Of a DNA stretch of 54,024 nt, positions 17,900-26,442 are shown piece by piece; position 1 is the first letter of the stretch, and each line of letters opens with the position of its first letter. The notes below the pieces were generated by a model. It saw only the letters and a program-made list of their open reading frames with translations. It did not search any database and had not been told where the DNA came from. The position numbers and the translations under genes were made by a program. Location of the stretch: assembly GCA_003644265.1 (NCBI GenBank), contig QNBX01000010.1:1-54024 (forward strand). The letters run 5' to 3'. The stretch comes from Planctomycetota bacterium (GTDB taxonomy: Bacteria > Planctomycetota > B15-G4).

Positions 17900-20500
17900 T
17901 CAGCGCGCCGCGATGGGCTGCTCGCGCAGGTGGCTGAAGTCGGTGATCTTGGCTCGGATGACGATGATCAGGTCCGTGGCCTCATCACTGAGGCCCTTCT
18001 CCTGGAAGAAGAAGCCCAGCACCGGTACGTCCGCGAACCAGGGCGACTCGGCCGTCCGGTTCTTGTAGCGCACGTGCTTGAAGCCGCCCAGGATCACGGC
18101 GCCGCCGTCGGGCACCACCACGGTGGTCTGGGCGTCCTGCACCTTCAGGACCGGTATCTGGAAGGTGACCGGCGACCCGTTGGGGCCCAGCAGCGTGGTG
18201 ATGGTCGGGAAGGGGCGCTCGAGCTCGGCCACGGTGGTCTGCACGTCGAGCGTGATGTACTTGCGGTCGTAGCTGACGGTCGGCCGCACGTCGAGCACGA
18301 TGCCCTCCTGCGCGACGCCGATGACCGGGTCGGCGATGAACGCGTTGGTGGCGACGTCGACCTCGTAGTCCTGAATGAACGACACCTGGTTCACCACGGT
18401 CACAAACGCCCGCTGCGTGTTGTAGACCGAGACGGTGGGGGCCGTGATCTCCATGGCGTTGGAGCTCTTGCTCACCAGGTTCATGACGATGTTGATCTCG
18501 GTGTCCCGCAGGATCGAGAACTGGAACGCGCCGCCACCGACCGTCGACGCGAGCTGGCCGAGCGGGTTGCTGAAGAAGTTCTCCGACGCCATCGAGTAGA
18601 TCTGGTCGCCACCCGTCTCATAAAACGCACCGGCGATGGGGTTGCCGGTGCCGTCACCCAGGTTATCGAGGCCCTGGGTGGGGTTGCCGGTCTTGCCGGC
18701 CGAGTCGAGCTCGTACTGATCGGCGAACTCCCCGTCGGGCTCGAGGCCGCGCAGGTCCGTGCCGATCTCCTCGATGAACAGGTCGCTCAGCGCGAAGAAG
18801 CGCGACTCGAGCGTGACCATGCTGGTGGAGAACACGCGCAGGTCATCGAGGAACTCGGCCACCTGGGCCTGCACCTCGGGCGTGTGGATCACGAGCAGGT
18901 TGTTGTTGTCGACGAAGTCGATGTTGTAACTGTCGCTGGCGTCCCAGTCCTCGGTGGCGATGTTCTCGCGCACCAGGTTCAGGATCTCCTCAGGATCGAT
19001 GATGGTGACCTGATCCAGCTCCGAGTTGAAGATCGTTGACTCGTTGTCGTCGCCAGCCTCACCGGGCAGGGCGATCTCGCGGATGTTGGTGCCCTTGAAG
19101 TCGGTCAGCTTGAAGGTCAGATCCTGGATGGGGTGCACCCGCGTGATGGGGGTGCCCCGAGCCTTCTCGAGCTTGGTGACGTAGACGCGGCCGTTGCGGA
19201 TGGTCCAGGCCAGCTCGTCGCCGACCTGCTCCACCAGCACGTTCAGGAACGACTTGACCGTGATGTCGCGCAGGCCCGTGACGTTCACGAACTCGCCGAT
19301 GTCGTCGAGCTCGGTCACGACCTCCGGGTCGACGTGCACGGGAATGTCGTGCGTGAATGACACGTAGTTGGCCACTTCGACGATGGTCTTCTCGTCGAAC
19401 TCGGCGCTCATGCGCGTGGCCTCGAGCAGCTCGTCGAGGCGCTGCCACTCGGGGTCGAGCTGGCCCAGGCCGAGCGAACGCCGGCTGCCGCGCAGAGCGG
19501 TGATCTCGGCCCAGTGCGCCAGGTCCGGGTCGGTGTAGATGTCGGCGGTGGGGATGCGCACGCGGTCCATCGCGTTGCGCCAGCGGTTGAACTCCTCGCG
19601 CCGGCGCTGGATGAACATGCGGTCGGCGTACTCACGCGACGCGTCCTGGCTGGCGTCCAGGATCTGCTGGGCCTGGGGGTGGTGCTGGTTGATGTCCAGC
19701 ACGGCCTGGGCCAGGGTCTCGGCGGTCTCGTAGTCGGCGCGATCAAAGGCCTTGGTGGCGGAGACGAGCAGGTTGTCCAAGCGCATCTCTTGCTGACGGG
19801 CCTGCTGGCGCTCCTCGGACTGGATGGCCTCGTAGGCGGCCCGGCGAGTGCGCTCGGTCACGCGCTCGTCCTGGGTGGCCACCAGGCGTTCGACCTCGGC
19901 CAGCAGATCGCCGGCGTCGCGCTCCAGGTTGCCCCAGTCGACCTCGCCCTGGCTCCAGGCGATGCGGTTGACGACGCCTTGCACCAGCGCCTCGGCCTGT
20001 CCAAAGTCCTCGATCTCGATCGAGCGACGGGCCAGCGCCAGGTCGTTGCGCGCCAGCACCTTCATCTGCTGCCGCTGCGCCAGGTAGCGGTCGCGGGCAG
20101 ACACGCTGAGCTGCGCAGCCTCGGCCTCGGGCTGACCCAGCAGCGCCTGCAGCTGACGCATGTAGTCGAGCACGACCTTGTCGGTGGGGTCGAGGTCACG
20201 CGCCTTGCTCACCTCGCGCAGGGCGCTGTCGAAGTCGAGTTGCTCCTCGAGCGTGCGGGCGTTGCCCAGGTACTGCTGCACGAGCATGTAGGTCATCTCG
20301 CGCAGCAACTGCTGACGCTCGCGCTCCTGCTCGGCGAGGTCGGCGGCCTCCGAGGCCTCCGCATCCTGGAACAGGGCGCAGGGGGCGGCGGGCGACCACG
20401 CGAAGCGGGGGCTGCCAGCCAGGAACTCGGCGGACGGCGACGCCGACGTGACGGGCGCTGCGACGACGAGGAGGATCAGGAGGCCTGTCCAGCGCGCCAT
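17900..20500 (-). CDS. Secretin 1: periplasmic helical/TPR region fused to a GspD/PilQ-type secretin
   Basis: From ATG 20500 the product has 866 residues with a Sec signal peptide (MARWTGLLILLVVAAPVTSA). Residues 40-360 are helical, with coiled coil and TPR-like repeats. A secretin N0/STN-like domain lies at about 368-445, an N1-like domain at about 515-557 and the secretin beta-domain at about 655-855. The last contains the family hallmark VPDGGAVILGGF and ends with PVLGFFFQEKGLS. Secretins form large multimeric gates in the outer membrane. The start is supported by AGGAG ten bases upstream. An in-frame ATG at 20593 overlaps the exbD stop (ATGA) but would bury the signal peptide. It is the last gene of the block and is followed by a strong hairpin. 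It is a paralogue of secretin 2 (26443-29103). No lipobox is present. Confidence 0.9.
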   Translation of the reverse strand: MARWTGLLILLVVAAPVTSASPSAEFLAGSPRFAWSPAAPCALFQDAEASEAADLAEQERERQQLLREMTYMLVQQYLGNARTLEEQLDFDSALREVSKARDLDPTDKVVLDYMRQLQALLGQPEAEAAQLSVSARDRYLAQRQQMKVLARNDLALARRSIEIEDFGQAEALVQGVVNRIAWSQGEVDWGNLERDAGDLLAEVERLVATQDERVTERTRRAAYEAIQSEERQQARQQEMRLDNLLVSATKAFDRADYETAETLAQAVLDINQHHPQAQQILDASQDASREYADRMFIQRRREEFNRWRNAMDRVRIPTADIYTDPDLAHWAEITALRGSRRSLGLGQLDPEWQRLDELLEATRMSAEFDEKTIVEVANYVSFTHDIPVHVDPEVVTELDDIGEFVNVTGLRDITVKSFLNVLVEQVGDELAWTIRNGRVYVTKLEKARGTPITRVHPIQDLTFKLTDFKGTNIREIALPGEAGDDNESTIFNSELDQVTIIDPEEILNLVRENIATEDWDASDSYNIDFVDNNNLLVIHTPEVQAQVAEFLDDLRVFSTSMVTLESRFFALSDLFIEEIGTDLRGLEPDGEFADQYELDSAGKTGNPTQGLDNLGDGTGNPIAGAFYETGGDQIYSMASENFFSNPLGQLASTVGGGAFQFSILRDTEINIVMNLVSKSSNAMEITAPTVSVYNTQRAFVTVVNQVSFIQDYEVDVATNAFIADPVIGVAQEGIVLDVRPTVSYDRKYITLDVQTTVAELERPFPTITTLLGPNGSPVTFQIPVLKVQDAQTTVVVPDGGAVILGGFKHVRYKNRTAESPWFADVPVLGFFFQEKGLSDEATDLIIVIRAKITDFSHLREQPIAAR

Positions 20501-20589
20501 GATGGGGGATCTCCTGCCGGGGCCGCGGGGCGCGGGTCCGGCCTGGGGGTGCGAAGTCGGGGTCGAGTGCGAGCGGGCTTGCATGAATG

Positions 20590-21042
20590 TCATTTGTCGA
20601 AGGCCACGCCGGCGAAGGTGATGTCGGTGAGCTGGCTGATGAGGCATTGGTCCACGACCTTCACCACCTGCTCGTAGTTGATCGTGCTGCTGGGGTAGAG
20701 CGTGGCCTTGGTGACCGTGCCTGCTGCGTCGCCCAGCTTCTTCCAGCGGCCCAGCTCGCCGCGGAAGGTCTCGAAGTTGGGCATGGTGCGACCGTTGACC
20801 AGCACCTTGATGCCGTGGGGGCGGCTCTTGTCGGGCTGGATGTCGATCTCGATCTTCTCGAGCAACTCATCGACGGGGGAGCTGTTCACGCCCACGTCCT
20901 TCGGTAGCTCGGTCTCCAGCTTGCCCTCGAGCACTTTGAACTTCATCGTCACGATGAAGAAGATGAGCAGCAGGAACACCACGTCGATCATCGGCGTGAG
21001 GTCCAGATCCACTTCTTCGATTTCGGCTTTCTTGCGTGCCAT
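20590..21042 (-). CDS. exbD: ExbD/TolR family proton-channel subunit (second copy)
   Basis: The 150-residue protein has a short cytoplasmic start (MARKKAEIEEVDLDL), one transmembrane helix containing TPMIDVVFLLLIFF with the proton-carrying Asp, and a periplasmic domain of about 110 residues. This is the ExbD/TolR layout. With ExbB it uses the proton motive force to drive conformational change in periplasmic partners. It starts two bases after the stop of the other exbD. The periplasmic domain is larger and more charged than in the first copy, suggesting the two ExbD proteins are not redundant and may form a heterodimer. Confidence 0.93.
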   Translation of the reverse strand: MARKKAEIEEVDLDLTPMIDVVFLLLIFFIVTMKFKVLEGKLETELPKDVGVNSSPVDELLEKIEIDIQPDKSRPHGIKVLVNGRTMPNFETFRGELGRWKKLGDAAGTVTKATLYPSSTINYEQVVKVVDQCLISQLTDITFAGVAFDK

Positions 21043-21044
21043 GA

Positions 21045-21509
21045 CTACTGCTCGTTCTGGGCCGCGGCGAGGTGCACCTTGTAGATCTGAATGCCGGTCT
21101 CACCACAGATCCGCATGACCTTCTGCACCTCCTTGAACTTGGTGGTCTTGTCCGCGCGCACCAGCAGCGAGCGCGAACTGAAGGTGGTGCCTGGATCTTT
21201 CTCGCCCTTGCGGACCTCCGCGGCCAGATAGCCACGCAGGGCGGCCAGCGCGCCCGGCTCGTCGAGGTTGCCGTACGCCTTCTGCTTAATCTCGATGTGA
21301 CCATCCGGGAGGATGTTCACGATCATGCGCCCCTCTTCGGTCTCATCGTCGACGGCCTGCTCGGCCAGGGGCAGCTCAAGCTCGGCGAGGTCCTGCTGGC
21401 TCATGTCGCTGACGATCATGAAGAAGATGATCATGAGGAACACGACGTCGATCATCGGCGTCATGTCCATCTTGACCTCGGTGCTCTCGCGAGACTTGTG
21501 TCTTCCCAT
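21045..21509 (-). CDS. exbD: ExbD/TolR family proton-channel subunit (first copy)
   Basis: The 154-residue protein begins MGRHKSRESTEVKMDM, followed by the helix TPMIDVVFLMIIFFMIVSD with the conserved Asp. The periplasmic domain contains LLVRADKTTKFKEVQKVM, typical of ExbD/TolR dimerisation domains. It lies 96 bases after exbB; that gap contains a strong hairpin. No clear Shine-Dalgarno precedes the ATG at 21509. With two exbD genes and one exbB, the motor is probably ExbB5 with an ExbD pair; that stoichiometry is known for the family and is only inferred here. Confidence 0.93.
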   Translation of the reverse strand: MGRHKSRESTEVKMDMTPMIDVVFLMIIFFMIVSDMSQQDLAELELPLAEQAVDDETEEGRMIVNILPDGHIEIKQKAYGNLDEPGALAALRGYLAAEVRKGEKDPGTTFSSRSLLVRADKTTKFKEVQKVMRICGETGIQIYKVHLAAAQNEQ

Positions 21510-21581
21510 GTCGGTGGCTTAGGCAGTTCGAGAAGGTGAGGGGATGGAGTCGGTGGGGGCCAACGCGCTGTGCCGGCGGCG

Positions 21582-21600
21582 GGGGCCCGCGTGGGGCCCC
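21582..21600 (-). promoter_or_regulatory. Hairpin between exbB and the exbD pair
   Basis: A 7-base-pair GC-only stem (21582-21588 with 21594-21600, 5-base loop) lies directly after the exbB stop, in an otherwise tight operon. It could lower read-through or protect the exbB 3' end. Either would favour the excess of ExbB over ExbD that the complex needs. Confidence 0.4.
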
Positions 21601-21605
21601 GGTGA

Positions 21606-22331
21606 TCAGGGCTGGCGCGGGCGGAAGCGCTCGAACAGGTCTTCGACCACGGCGGCGATCTCTAGCGAGTAGGCCACCGTGCGGTTGCGCAGGAACACGA
21701 AGGCCGCGGTCACGGGCACGGCCACGATCAGACCCAGCAGGGTGGTGATCAGGGCGCTCGAGATGCTGCCGGCGAGCTGGTCGGGCGTGGCCTGACCCTT
21801 CAGGGCGGCGATGGTGTCAAAGGCGCCGATCATGCCGTTGACCGTACCCATCAGGCCGAGCATGGGGGCCACGCCGGCGATGAGCGAGAGCCACGAGAGG
21901 CGTGCGTGCAGCTTGATGGTCTCTTCTTCAACCATCTCCTCGAGCGACTTCTCCATGGCGTCGAAGCTGGCGTTCAGCTTGGGCAGGCCCGCCGCGACGA
22001 TGTTGGTGAAGTAGCAGGGCTCGGTCTCGCACAGCTCGATGGCCTCCTGGTACTCGCCGGCCTCGAACAGGGCCTCCATCTCGTCCACGAGCTCCGGGGG
22101 CGCGAGCTGGTCGCGCCGGATGGCCATGATCTCCTTGATGATCAAGGTCAGGGCCACGATCGACAGGGCCACGATGACCATGCCGATGGTGCCCGCGTCC
22201 GAGAAGAACTTCTGGGCCTTGGACTGCTCAGCGACCACCGCGGCTGCGGGGGCAGCGGTGCCGTCCTGGGCGGCCAGCATGGGCGTGAAGGCGGTGACCG
22301 CCAGGGAGTAGAGGAAGGGGCTGGCCTTCAT
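21606..22331 (-). CDS. exbB: ExbB/TolQ/MotA family proton-channel protein
   Basis: The 241-residue protein starts with an apparent signal or first membrane segment (MKASPFLYSLAVTAFTPMLA). A helix at about 49-68 follows, then a cytoplasmic helical domain. The conserved pair of helices contains APMLGLMGTVNGMIGAF and ALITTLLGLIVAVPVTAAF, the ExbB/TolQ signature with the pore-lining threonines. It pairs with the two ExbD proteins encoded next to make a proton-driven motor in the inner membrane. It sits between an exported TPR protein and the exbD genes, which ties the motor to the secretins at either end of the block rather than to a TonB receptor; no tonB gene is in the window. Confidence 0.93.
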   Translation of the reverse strand: MKASPFLYSLAVTAFTPMLAAQDGTAAPAAAVVAEQSKAQKFFSDAGTIGMVIVALSIVALTLIIKEIMAIRRDQLAPPELVDEMEALFEAGEYQEAIELCETEPCYFTNIVAAGLPKLNASFDAMEKSLEEMVEEETIKLHARLSWLSLIAGVAPMLGLMGTVNGMIGAFDTIAALKGQATPDQLAGSISSALITTLLGLIVAVPVTAAFVFLRNRTVAYSLEIAAVVEDLFERFRPRQP

Positions 22332-22366
22332 GGTCGGGGCTCTCAGCGTTCGTCTTCGGAATCGGA

Positions 22367-23509
22367 TCAGGGAAGGTGCTGCTGTGCCAGGCGGGACCAG
22401 TGCGAGCCGGGATAGCGCGCCTGGACCTCCTGGTAATACATGCGGGCTGCGCTGCGACCGGTGCGCTCCTCGCCGGCGTCGGCGAGGGCGTCCGAGCAGC
22501 GTCCCAGGTAGTAAAGCGCCTTGGCGTGCTCCTCGGGGGTTCCGGCCGCTGTGACGGCCACCCGCGCGAAGCCCAGCTGGGCGTCCTTCAGGTTGTTCTC
22601 ACGGAAGTCGGCCTCGGCCAGGCCGTTGCCGGCAGCGGCCGTGATGCCGCGATCGTCGCTGCCGTCTTCGAGCAGGCGCTGAAAGTAGCCGCGTGCGCCA
22701 GCCACGTCGCCAGCGGCCAGCATGGCGGCGCCGGTGCCGCTGCGTGCGGCCAGGGCCAGCTCATCGATGGCGGCCAGCAGGTCGGGGCGCTTGTCCAGGC
22801 CGTTGCGAGCCGAGTCCGCCGCCTGCTCCGCCGCAGCGAAGGAGCTGCCGGCCTTGGAGGCGTCGCCGGCGGCGAGTTGGGCGCGGCCCATGGTCAGGTG
22901 CGCGCGTGGCGTCCAGTCGGCGGTGATGCGTTCGTCCCGCGCCAGATCGAGCACCGCGCGCACCGCGTCGTCGGCGGCGGTGGCGTCACCCAGGGCCGCG
23001 GCGTAGACCGCCTTGGCCAGCAGCGCCCGGGGCAGCAGGCGGTGATCGGGGTTGGCGTCCAGGAAGCGCTGTACGCTGGAGCGCGCCTGATCCAGCTCGT
23101 CTTCGCCCTGACGCGCGTACACGTCGGCCAACTCCAGCAGGGCATGGGCGGCCGACCAGGGCGGGTCGGTCTCACTCGCGGCCGCGGTGTAGAGCGTGAT
23201 GGCGTTGCGCAGGTCGCCGGCCTCGACGGCGGCGCGGGCCAGCTCCAGGCTCTCGCTGCCCGGACCGTAGACGATGCGCACTACGCGCGCGCCCGGTCGG
23301 GTCTCGGTGCGCTCGGAACCGGCGCGTCGGAAAGAGACCTCGTCGAGCGTCTCGGACAAGATCGTGGTGCCCCCGAGCGGAGCCACTTCGCCGCGGCTAT
23401 TCAGCACTTCGATCCGACCCTGGGACCAGACCGGCGTCGCCAGCGCGACGAGGGCGAGGATCGAGGTGAGACCAGTGCGAATCGACACGAGGGGCTCCGA
23501 GGGACTCAT
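22367..23509 (-). CDS. Exported TPR-repeat protein (380 residues)
   Basis: From ATG 23509 the protein has a signal peptide (core GLTSILALVALATPVWSQ, cleavage near residue 30). A small beta-rich segment with IEVLNSRGEVAPLGG follows, then tandem helical TPR-like repeats to the C-terminus. The last repeats (AKALYYLGRCSDAL, AARMYYQEVQARYPGSHW) resemble the YbgF/CpoB coordinator proteins of Tol systems. It probably acts in the periplasm as an assembly scaffold next to the ExbB/ExbD motor. The start is supported by GAAGGCGG just upstream and by a promoter 29 bases before the ATG. The upstream in-frame extension to 23566 would overlap that promoter. Function is inferred from context only. Confidence 0.78.
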   Translation of the reverse strand: MSPSEPLVSIRTGLTSILALVALATPVWSQGRIEVLNSRGEVAPLGGTTILSETLDEVSFRRAGSERTETRPGARVVRIVYGPGSESLELARAAVEAGDLRNAITLYTAAASETDPPWSAAHALLELADVYARQGEDELDQARSSVQRFLDANPDHRLLPRALLAKAVYAAALGDATAADDAVRAVLDLARDERITADWTPRAHLTMGRAQLAAGDASKAGSSFAAAEQAADSARNGLDKRPDLLAAIDELALAARSGTGAAMLAAGDVAGARGYFQRLLEDGSDDRGITAAAGNGLAEADFRENNLKDAQLGFARVAVTAAGTPEEHAKALYYLGRCSDALADAGEERTGRSAARMYYQEVQARYPGSHWSRLAQQHLP

Positions 23510-23537
23510 CCGCCTTCGAGCATGGCGGAAGCGGGGC

Positions 23538-23566
23538 ATTCTAGGGCTGGACTGCTTGGCGATCAA
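23538..23566 (-). promoter_or_regulatory. Internal promoter ahead of the TPR2-exbB-exbD-exbD-secretin 1 unit
   Basis: Minus strand TTGATC (23566-23561), a 17-base spacer, then TAGAAT (23543-23538). The predicted start is near 23531, giving a leader of about 22 bases that contains the GAAGGCGG ribosome-binding site of the gene at 23509. It lies in the 123-base gap after the first TPR gene. Confidence 0.6.
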
Positions 23567-23632
23567 TGCGTCCCGGGGGGCCGGGCTGCCCTCGTTCGGG
23601 GAGTGGCAGCGGGCGCGGGGCGATACAGCGCG

Positions 23633-26428
23633 TCACATGGTGGGTATCTGGCGATCCAGGTAGCGGAAAGCGGGGCGGAAGAGGGGCGCGTACTTCTGCT
23701 CCTCATCCAGTTGGCCGATGGTGTCGGCGTCGAAGTTGGGCTGGCTCAGCTTCTGGTTCTCCATCAGCTGGCGAGCCTGCCGGCCGCTCTCGGGCTTGAG
23801 CTCCCGTAGGCGGTAGCGGCCGTAGATGGAGCCCAGCTTGGACTCCCACCAGAGCCGGGTGTACTTGGCCTTGACGTTGCTGCCCTTCAGGAGCTTGGCC
23901 CAGATGTCCAAGGCGTCCTGGTAGTCGCCGCTGCCGCCGATCTCGGTGGCGTTGCCGTCCTCGTCGATCTCCAGCCAGCCGCCGAAGCAGCGCGCGGCGC
24001 CACGCCGGATGCGCGTGCTGTTCGGGTTGGCGGCCCTGAGCTCCTTCCAGAGCGGGCGCGAGCGTCCGAAGTCGAGCTGGGCGTCCAGCGCCGTGGCCAG
24101 CCCGATGCGGCCGCGTTCGACGCGGGCCTTGTCGCTGCCGTCGCGCAGCATGACCTCGAGCGCGCGGGCGAAGACGCGCTCGGCGTCGGTGGGCTGCCCG
24201 ACCTCCAGGTACCAGTCGCCGCCGCTCATGACGTTCACGGGCGAGCTGAAGCCGTCGGCCTCGGCGTAGGTCCAGAGCGCGTCGGCGGCGCGAGCCAGCA
24301 GGTCCTGTGAGCGGCTGAGGTCCTCTTCGGCGCGGGCCGCGGTTTCGAGCGCGGTGGCGGTGCGGTATGCGGCGGCGGCCACGACCGTGGCGGTGGGGGT
24401 CTCCTGCGCGGCCAGCACGGCCAGCTCGTCTTCGGCCTCGTTCACGGCGCCCAGCAGGGCGTGGGCCTCGATCCGTCGCAGCTTCACCAGATCGTGGAAA
24501 GAGTCCTGGCCAGGCAGGTCCTGCTCGTAGTTTTCGAGCACGGGCAGGGCGTCGTCCGGCCGGTTCAGCTCGTCGGAGAGCAGCAACGTGGCGTGGAAGT
24601 ACCGCGACTGCGCCATGGCGATCTCGCGCTTGTTGCGCGCGCCGTTGTTGGTGGGCTCCAGCGACGGGTCGCGGGTGCGGGCCTCGATCAGCTGGAACTG
24701 CTCCACGGCCTCTTCGAGCCGCCCCGCGCCGGTCAGGCAGCGCGCGATGTAGACCAGCGCGCGCTCGTAGTTGGGCGAGGTGGGGGGCACGCCCTCGAAC
24801 TCGGCCTTGACGCTCAGGTGGCCCTGGACATCGTCGCCGCTGAGCTCGCTGAACGACTCGGCGGCGGTCATGAAGGCGAGGTCGAGTTCGATGCCCTCCA
24901 TGGCGATGAGCATCTCGCTCACCTCGACCCGCTTGGCCTTGTCGTAGTCGCTTCCGGTCTCCTTGAAGCGCCGCTCCCAGCCGTTGTAGAGGCGCGTCGC
25001 GGCCTTCTCGAGCGAGCTGATGTCCTGGCCGCCGGCCTGCTCGAGCAGCAGGGCCTGCTCGTAGGCCACGGCCGCCTCGAGATGGCGGCCGACCTTGGAC
25101 AGGGCCTGGCCCGCGCCCATCCAGGCGTCGAAGCCCGACTCGGCCAGCTCTTCGGTGCTCATCAAGGCGGCGGCGCGCTCAAAGAAGAACGCGGCGTCGG
25201 CGTAGGCGCCCTCGACCGCGCTGCCGCGCGCGGCGGACATGAGCACGGAGGGGGACTCGACGTTGCCGCCCGCCACCAGCTCGGTCAGCCGGACCTCGGC
25301 GATCTGGCCCTCGGGCGTGCCCTTGCCCTGGTCGGCCACGAGCTTCACCAGGTCTGTGGCGGCGCCGGTGCGCCCTAGTTCGTCCAGCGTGCGCGCCCAC
25401 TCCAGCAGCACGGCGAAGCCGTCCCGGCCGATGGCCACGCCCTTGGCGCGGTGCTCGTCGCGCAGGGTCTGGATCCAGGCCTCGGCGGCGGGCAGGTTGC
25501 CCTCGCTCGCCTCGAGCCGGGCCAGGTAGCCCCAGACCTTGTCGAACAGCGACGCCACCAGGGCCTGGTGCTGCGCCGGGAGCGTGTCGACCTCGTCCCA
25601 GTACAGCTGGCCGGCGAGATCGAGGATCGACAGCTGCAGGTCGCGGGCGTCCTCGACGTCGCCCAGCAGGCCGAAGGCGCGGGCCTGCTCGTAGAGCGCG
25701 TAGTAGTAGATGAGCTGCTGATCGTCCGCGTCCCAGGTGAAGTCGTCGAGCTGGTTGGTGGCCTGGTCGAGGCGCAACTCGGGGTCGTCGGAGATGCCGG
25801 CCCACTCGATCGAGTTGAGCCCCTGGAAGTAATAGGTGTTGGTGGCGCGGGTGCGCAGGGTCGTGGCCTTGTCGCCCTCCTCCAGCTCGTCGTACTGATC
25901 GGCCAGGGCCTCGGCCTCGTCGCGCATGGCGCGGTAGGTCTTCTCGGCGGCGCCAAAGTCCGCGTCGGCCAGCTCGGCCGCGTCGTTGTCTCCCTCGAGG
26001 CCGCCCTCGAGGCTGCGCTGGGCGTGGAGCTGTCCGCGCTCGCGCAGCACCTCCGCCAGGTCTTCGAGCGCGTCCACAAGCCGGTCGTGGTAGGCGTACA
26101 CGGAGCCGGGTCCGGTCCAGTCGCGCAGCTTGCCGATGGCCGCGGTCAGGGCCTCCAGGCGCTCGTCCGGATCGGCGGTGTTCTCGGCCCGGCGCTTGAA
26201 GATGCGCGCCTCCACCAGCTCGGCTTCGCCGGCCAGATCACGCGAATCGCTCAGCCGGTCCAGGGAAGAGCGCGTGCTGGACGCGACCTCCATGGCCAGG
26301 TTGAAGTACCGGTGCCGCGCCAGACTCTCGGCGAAGCGCAGGTCGTCAGAGAGCAGCTTGGCTTGCTCGGCTTCGTCCGCCGGAGCGGCGAAGACGGCGA
26401 CGACGGCGAGAAGTAGGGGGGCGAGCAT
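23633..26428 (-). CDS. Large exported TPR/helical-repeat protein (931 residues)
   Basis: A short signal peptide (MLAPLLLAVVAVFAAPADEA) is followed by about 900 residues of amphipathic helices with degenerate tetratricopeptide repeats. Examples are the stretches around YEQALLLEQAGG, YIARCLTGAGRLEEAVEQFQ and AERVFARALEVML. No catalytic motif is visible. The Ala/Glu/Leu content and absence of further membrane spans suggest a periplasmic solenoid. It starts 14 bases after the stop of secretin 2 and is presumably co-transcribed with it. Such proteins commonly assemble or gate secretins and Tol/Exb systems. I assign only a scaffold role, by inference. Confidence 0.78.
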   Translation of the reverse strand: MLAPLLLAVVAVFAAPADEAEQAKLLSDDLRFAESLARHRYFNLAMEVASSTRSSLDRLSDSRDLAGEAELVEARIFKRRAENTADPDERLEALTAAIGKLRDWTGPGSVYAYHDRLVDALEDLAEVLRERGQLHAQRSLEGGLEGDNDAAELADADFGAAEKTYRAMRDEAEALADQYDELEEGDKATTLRTRATNTYYFQGLNSIEWAGISDDPELRLDQATNQLDDFTWDADDQQLIYYYALYEQARAFGLLGDVEDARDLQLSILDLAGQLYWDEVDTLPAQHQALVASLFDKVWGYLARLEASEGNLPAAEAWIQTLRDEHRAKGVAIGRDGFAVLLEWARTLDELGRTGAATDLVKLVADQGKGTPEGQIAEVRLTELVAGGNVESPSVLMSAARGSAVEGAYADAAFFFERAAALMSTEELAESGFDAWMGAGQALSKVGRHLEAAVAYEQALLLEQAGGQDISSLEKAATRLYNGWERRFKETGSDYDKAKRVEVSEMLIAMEGIELDLAFMTAAESFSELSGDDVQGHLSVKAEFEGVPPTSPNYERALVYIARCLTGAGRLEEAVEQFQLIEARTRDPSLEPTNNGARNKREIAMAQSRYFHATLLLSDELNRPDDALPVLENYEQDLPGQDSFHDLVKLRRIEAHALLGAVNEAEDELAVLAAQETPTATVVAAAAYRTATALETAARAEEDLSRSQDLLARAADALWTYAEADGFSSPVNVMSGGDWYLEVGQPTDAERVFARALEVMLRDGSDKARVERGRIGLATALDAQLDFGRSRPLWKELRAANPNSTRIRRGAARCFGGWLEIDEDGNATEIGGSGDYQDALDIWAKLLKGSNVKAKYTRLWWESKLGSIYGRYRLRELKPESGRQARQLMENQKLSQPNFDADTIGQLDEEQKYAPLFRPAFRYLDRQIPTM

Positions 26429-26442
26429 GGGGGCGTCGATCG

